NCBI GenBank assembly: GCA_030447725.1
Contig: JAUJOQ010000002.1
Location: 159,048 to 223,047, forward strand
From: Thermoleophilaceae bacterium
GTDB taxonomy: Bacteria; Actinomycetota; Thermoleophilia; Solirubrobacterales; Thermoleophilaceae
Reading direction: 5' to 3'
DNA: 64,000 nt
This document shows, piece after piece, positions 60,310 through 64,000 of the stretch; within the stretch, counting starts at the first letter, position 1, and every line of letters begins with the position of its first letter. A program made the position numbers and the translations under genes. Under the pieces are notes generated by a model that worked only from the letters and a program-made list of their open reading frames with translations, had not been told where the DNA came from and did not search any database.

Positions 60310-61521
60310 TCAGATCTTGTGCCGCTGCAGCAGCTTCTTGCCGATCACCATCCGCTGAATCTCCGATGTGCCCTCGCCGATCAGCAGCAGGGGCGCGTCG
60401 CGGTAGAGGCGCTCGATCTCGTACTCCTTGGAGTACCCGTAGCCGCCGTGGATCCGAAAGGACTCCTCCACACACATGCGACCGGCCTCTGAAGCGAACA
60501 GCTTGGCCATCCCCGCCTCGAGGTCCGAGCGCTCGCCGGCGTCTTTGAGCCGGGCGGCCCGCAGGGTGAGCAGGCGGGCGGCCTCGACCTGGGTGGCCAT
60601 GTCGGCAAGCTTGAACTGGATCGCCTGATGCTGGGAGATCGGCTTGCCGAAGGCCTTGCGCTCCTGCGAGTAGCGCAGCGCCAGCTCGAGCGCCCGCTGG
60701 GCGATCCCCACCCCACGGGCGGCCACGTTCACGCGGCCGACCTCGAGCGCGTCCATCATCTGGGAGAAGCCCTTGTCGAGGCCCTCCTGCTCCCCACCGA
60801 GGATGTTGTCGGCCGGGCAGCGGTAGCCGTCGAACACCAGCTCGGTGGACTCGACGCCCTTGTAGCCCATCTTCTTCAGCGGCGGCGGCACCGTGAAGCC
60901 GGCGTACTCGCCTGTGTTCTCCGCCGCTCCGGGCTCCTTCTCTGCGATGAAGCACGTCATGCCCTGGTGGCGCGGCTCGGCCTCGGGGTCGGTCTTGACC
61001 AGGGTGAAGACGACGCCCGAGCGCAACCCGTTGGTCACCCACATCTTCTGGCCGTTGATCTCGTAGTCGCCGTCCCCGGTCTTCCTGGCGGTCGTCTTGA
61101 TCGCCTGCACGTCGGAGCCCAGCTCGGGCTCGGACAGCGAGAAGGCGGCGCGGATCTCGCCGGTGGCCATCCGGGGGAGATACTTCTGCTTCTGGTCCTC
61201 GCTCCCGAACTTCATCAGCAGGTAGGAGCCGATGAAGTGGGTGTTGATGATGCCCGAGATCGAGATCCAGCCTCGTGAGAGCTCCTCCACGATCATCGTG
61301 TAGGAGGTCAGGTCGAGGCCCATGCCGCCGTACTCCTCGGGGATCGTCACCCCGAAGAGCCCAAGCTCCTTCATCTGCTCGACGATGTCCTGAGGGAACT
61401 CGTCCTCGTGATCGAAGTGCTCGGCGTTCGGGAGGATCTGCTCATCCGTGAACTGGCGCACCATGTCGGTGATCGCCTTCTGCTCGTCGGTCTTGTCGAT
61501 CAGAGGGCTGGCCGCGGCCAT
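60310..61521 (-). CDS. Acyl-CoA dehydrogenase
   Basis: 403-residue FAD enzyme of normal length. Motifs are AAFSLSEPELGSDVQAIKT, MWVTNGLRSG, QERKAFGKPISQHQAIQ, RIHGGYGYSKEYEIERLYRD and EGTSEIQRMVIG, where the Glu is the expected catalytic base. In this context it could be the methylsuccinyl-CoA dehydrogenase that the ethylmalonyl-CoA pathway needs between Ecm and the MaoC hydratase. Proteobacterial Mcd is longer, so the assignment is a hypothesis. Confidence 0.9.
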   Translation of the reverse strand: MAAASPLIDKTDEQKAITDMVRQFTDEQILPNAEHFDHEDEFPQDIVEQMKELGLFGVTIPEEYGGMGLDLTSYTMIVEELSRGWISISGIINTHFIGSYLLMKFGSEDQKQKYLPRMATGEIRAAFSLSEPELGSDVQAIKTTARKTGDGDYEINGQKMWVTNGLRSGVVFTLVKTDPEAEPRHQGMTCFIAEKEPGAAENTGEYAGFTVPPPLKKMGYKGVESTELVFDGYRCPADNILGGEQEGLDKGFSQMMDALEVGRVNVAARGVGIAQRALELALRYSQERKAFGKPISQHQAIQFKLADMATQVEAARLLTLRAARLKDAGERSDLEAGMAKLFASEAGRMCVEESFRIHGGYGYSKEYEIERLYRDAPLLLIGEGTSEIQRMVIGKKLLQRHKI

Positions 61522-61562
61522 CGCTAAGACGCTCCCGGGTCGATTGATTCCTCAGTCAACGG

Positions 61563-63251
61563 TTATCGAGGATACCGGGCGTCGCGGCCCCGCGGCCGGC
61601 CTGACGCCTGCTCACCCGCTCGCAGTTGCGGGCGACGCGTATTGATCGAGCGGTCGGTCACCCACGGTTGGCGGCCGCGATCGGGTCCAACGAGCTGGCG
61701 ACGCTGCTCGCCTGAAGCCCTACCGCCGGCGCGGTTCAGACGGAGGATCGCCTCGTCGAGGTCCCCCTCACTGCGGCGAACGGCGCCGCTCGCGGCCGCA
61801 TACGCCTTACGATCGGCCCTGCCGGCGGCGGCCGCGAGCCGGCCATATGCGCGCCTCGCCTCCTCGAGCGCCGACGCCACGCCGGTTGCGTCGCGGGCAC
61901 GCCGGGGCAGGGTGCGACTGGCGGACGCGTAGGCGGCCGCGAGCCGCTCCGCCTCCGCTGCCTGAGCGCGCAGCGTCCGCGCCTCGGCCAGGCGCCGACG
62001 CGCAACCGCGCGGCGAGCGTCGAGGCGCTCGAGCAAGAGGTCGGTCGCTCGCAGATCCGAGCTCTGCTCGCGCTCCGTCGCTAGAGCGGGGTTCGATGCA
62101 GGCGCCGTTGCGTCGTCCCCGGAGCGTCCGAGGAGAAATCCAATCGATCCACCACAGGCGACGGTAACTGCTAGAGCCATGGCGAGCGAGTGGCGGCGCA
62201 GGGCAGCGCGAAGGTCTCCGGCGCGAGACATCGGTTCGAGCGGAAAGCCTTCTTGCACCGACGCTCCGTTGATGCTCTCGCCCCCCCGCGGTGGAAGGCG
62301 CCCAGCTGAAGGGATGCCGCTCGTGGGCTCCCGCTGTGTTCGGGATCTGGCGGACGCGCCGTTAACCGGCGGTGAGGGGATTCGCACTCCGAGCGAGACC
62401 GCGGCCGCGCTCATGAGCTGCCGAGCAGACCGAAGCCGCTCGTCCGGCTCCTTCGCCATCGCCGCCGCCACCACATCGTCGATCGACGCCGGCAGCTCCG
62501 GACGACGCTCCGAGAGGCGCGGCGGGGGCTCGGCCACGTGCGCGTATGCGACGACGCCCGGGTGCTCGAAGGTGTAGGGCGGGCTCCCGGTGAGGCACTC
62601 GACCAGAATGCACGCGAGCGAGTAGACGTTGCTCTCCGGCACGAGCGGCTCTTCCCTGAGCGTCTCGGGCGACAGGTAGGGGGTCGACCGGGCCAGGTCG
62701 AGCAGTCCACCGCTCCACTCGGGGTCGGCGATCCCGAAATCGCCCAGCAAGACATGTCCGCCGCCGCGCGGCTCGACCACTACGCGCTCGGGCGCCAGAT
62801 CGCGGTGCACGAGCCCCCGCTCGTGTGCCGTCTCGAGCGCGTCGGCCACCTGTGCGAGCAGCCGCAGGGCGCCTTTCGCGTTGAGCGGGGCTGCCGCGAG
62901 CAGGTCGGCCAGCGTGGGCGCCACGGACAGCGGACTGACGAGGTAGTAGCGATCGCCCGCCTTTCCCCAGTCGAGGATCGGGAGGAGGTTGGGATGCTCG
63001 ATCGAAGCTCGCAGGCGAAGCCGGCGCTCGAAGCGCCTCGCCAATCGTCGGCTGTCACCCGAGCGCAGGTTGAGCAGCTTGAGCGCGACGCGGCGGCCGT
63101 CCGCCATGCTGGCTTCATAGGTCGTATGCCGCCACGGCTCCCGGGAGAGCCGCCCCTCGACGCGATAGCCGGCGACCAGCCCGTCCCTATCGGCGTACGG
63201 CTCGAGGAGCTCGTGCTCCTCGGACTCCCGAAAGCGCTGCCCGGGGTCCAT
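61563..63251 (-). CDS. Membrane-anchored Ser/Thr kinase-like protein with degenerate active site
   Basis: 562 residues. The kinase-like domain (25-280) keeps VALKLLNL, GLVHRDLAPERV, LLGDFGIADP and YLSPETL, and SNVYSLACILVECLTGSPPY. But the catalytic loop reads HRDLAPER rather than HRDLKPxN, so the lysine and the magnesium-binding Asn are replaced, and the Gly-rich loop is absent. A disordered linker, one membrane helix (about 352-372, LAMALAVTVACGGSIGFLL) and an Ala/Arg-rich coiled-coil outer part follow. Probably a pseudokinase scaffold. Start overlaps the upstream stop (TGATG). Confidence 0.82.
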   Translation of the reverse strand: MDPGQRFRESEEHELLEPYADRDGLVAGYRVEGRLSREPWRHTTYEASMADGRRVALKLLNLRSGDSRRLARRFERRLRLRASIEHPNLLPILDWGKAGDRYYLVSPLSVAPTLADLLAAAPLNAKGALRLLAQVADALETAHERGLVHRDLAPERVVVEPRGGGHVLLGDFGIADPEWSGGLLDLARSTPYLSPETLREEPLVPESNVYSLACILVECLTGSPPYTFEHPGVVAYAHVAEPPPRLSERRPELPASIDDVVAAAMAKEPDERLRSARQLMSAAAVSLGVRIPSPPVNGASARSRTQREPTSGIPSAGRLPPRGGESINGASVQEGFPLEPMSRAGDLRAALRRHSLAMALAVTVACGGSIGFLLGRSGDDATAPASNPALATEREQSSDLRATDLLLERLDARRAVARRRLAEARTLRAQAAEAERLAAAYASASRTLPRRARDATGVASALEEARRAYGRLAAAAGRADRKAYAAASGAVRRSEGDLDEAILRLNRAGGRASGEQRRQLVGPDRGRQPWVTDRSINTRRPQLRAGEQASGRPRGRDARYPR

Positions 63252-63481
63252 CAGCCGGAGTCGTCCCAGTCGCCGCCGCCCGAGGGAGGGGTCGTGGGAG
63301 CCCGGCGCGGCGGCGCGGGCGTCCGCGAGATCGGGCGAGGCGCCGCCGCAGCCCTGGTGGCCGGCGGCGGGACCAATACAGGTGGAGGCGCCGGCGCGGC
63401 GTTCACCGCCACGGTGGTCGTCGCCGTGCCGGACGACCCGCGATCGTCGGTCACGCGCAGTCTGACCGTGTAGATGGCCAC
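63251..63481 (-). CDS. Short PKD-like fragment with Pro-rich tail
   Basis: 76 codons from a GTG at 63481. The first 27 residues, YTVRLRVTDDRGSSGTATTT and VAVN, match the last strands of a PKD domain; the rest is Pro/Ala-rich and ends GGGDWDDSG. A TAG lies eight codons upstream in frame, and no signal peptide is present, so this is probably the truncated end of a larger surface protein. It is coupled to the kinase-like gene by TGATG. The neighbouring gene ends with the similar ETYDDSG. Confidence 0.45.
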   Translation of the reverse strand: MAIYTVRLRVTDDRGSSGTATTTVAVNAAPAPPPVLVPPPATRAAAAPRPISRTPAPPRRAPTTPPSGGGDWDDSG

Positions 63482-63502
63482 GCGGACGGTTGGGCGACCC
63501 GT

Positions 63503-63958
63503 CTAGCCCGAGTCGTCGTAGGTCTCGCCACTTGGCGGAGGCGGGCTTGGCGCCGCCGGGGGCGGCGAGGGGGCCGGGGCCGGGGCCGGAGCCGGCGCGG
63601 GGACCGGAGCCGGAGCCGGCGCCGGGACCGGAGCCGGCGCGGCGACCGAGGGCGAAGTCGGAGCGGGGGTCGGCGCCGGACCCGGCGACGTCTCGCGCGG
63701 AGCCGCCTGTGGTCGGGCGGGCACCGGGATCTCGGCCCTTCGTCGCCGCTTGCGTGGCGCTCGGAGCGCGGGCAGGGGCTCGGCGCGATCGAGGGAGGTC
63801 ACGGGCGGCGAACCCACCGCCGGTGCCTTCTCACGAGGCGTAGAGCCCGCGTCAGATGTGTCTGTGAGCTTCCCCAATCCGAATAGAGCTCCGAAAGACG
63901 CCGCGGATGCGGCCGCCAGCAGCGCAGCCGTGCGCCGGTTCGTCACGACGAGGGGCAC
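63503..63958 (-). CDS. Membrane-anchored Pro/Ala-rich protein
   Basis: 151 residues. The N-terminal hydrophobic segment (RRTAALLAAASAASFGALFG) is a signal or anchor; a basic patch APRKRRRRAE is followed by a PAPAPAPVPAP low-complexity stretch and the end SGETYDDSG. No enzymatic domain. The linker resembles those of the transglycosylase-like copies. It may have continued into the PKD-type frame downstream before the stop at 63503. Confidence 0.6.
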   Translation of the reverse strand: MPLVVTNRRTAALLAAASAASFGALFGLGKLTDTSDAGSTPREKAPAVGSPPVTSLDRAEPLPALRAPRKRRRRAEIPVPARPQAAPRETSPGPAPTPAPTSPSVAAPAPVPAPAPAPVPAPAPAPAPAPSPPPAAPSPPPPSGETYDDSG

Positions 63959-64000
63959 GTCGTTGGCTTCGCACTGCTAGATGCCACGCATAGATCCCGC

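Overview
This 64 kb window is very GC-rich and densely packed. Many genes start with GTG and overlap the preceding stop by four bases. It reads as a chromosome segment of an actinobacterium. Coenzyme F420 genes, a class E sortase, a crotonyl-CoA carboxylase/reductase and an LPFTG protein with a layout I recall from Solirubrobacterales make Thermoleophilia the most likely class; that placement is inference from family knowledge, not a database search.

Layout. 1-3.6 kb: F420 synthesis (partial cofC, a stand-alone cofE, a fused fbiC). 3.6-12.4 kb: ordinary genes, namely an aquaporin, a ThiY-like binding lipoprotein, a lone receiver domain, a thioredoxin-like lipoprotein, a CDF metal exporter, YgfZ, a PlsC-like acyltransferase, a GlsB-type membrane protein and a coiled-coil protein with a nuclease-like C-terminus. 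12.6-18.6 kb: first half of an ethylmalonyl-CoA pathway (ccr, ecm, meaB) with clpS and a metallo-beta-lactamase-fold hydrolase. 18.6-21 kb: MobA-like protein, lipoprotein, zinc-ribbon protein, sortase E. 21.3-54.6 kb: a large exopolysaccharide locus (initiating sugar transferase, sugar-modifying enzymes, glycosyltransferases, Wzx flippase, two Wzy/ligase-type proteins, a Wzc-like kinase and a CpsB-like phosphatase). 54.7-55.9 kb: two CAP-domain proteins. 55.9-61.5 kb: second half of the acyl-CoA module (MaoC hydratase, malyl-CoA lyase-like protein, a two-subunit acyl-CoA synthetase, a small Fe-S protein, an SCP2 protein and an acyl-CoA dehydrogenase). 61.5-64 kb: a degenerate membrane-anchored Ser/Thr kinase and Pro-rich envelope proteins.

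The most unusual part is 25.8-48.5 kb. A secreted transglycosylase-like module of about 220 residues occurs four times (one copy on +, three on -) with nearly identical DNA but different N-terminal halves: a Pro-rich linker of variable length, an Ig-like domain, or an unrelated leader. Around these copies lie broken genes: an oligosaccharide polymerase with four frameshifts, glycosyltransferases with frameshifts and stops, an N-terminal MurJ stub, and C-terminal pieces of an aminotransferase, a Gfo/Idh/MocA oxidoreductase and a HAD phosphatase. There are also fragments that look copied from the wzc-like and maoC genes found intact elsewhere in the window. This looks like a second exopolysaccharide set in decay, scrambled by recombination between the repeated modules. 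The flanking housekeeping genes show no such damage.

The two acyl-CoA blocks together could convert crotonyl-CoA through ethylmalonyl-CoA to glyoxylate and propionyl-CoA, an acetyl-CoA assimilation route; the exopolysaccharide locus sits between them.
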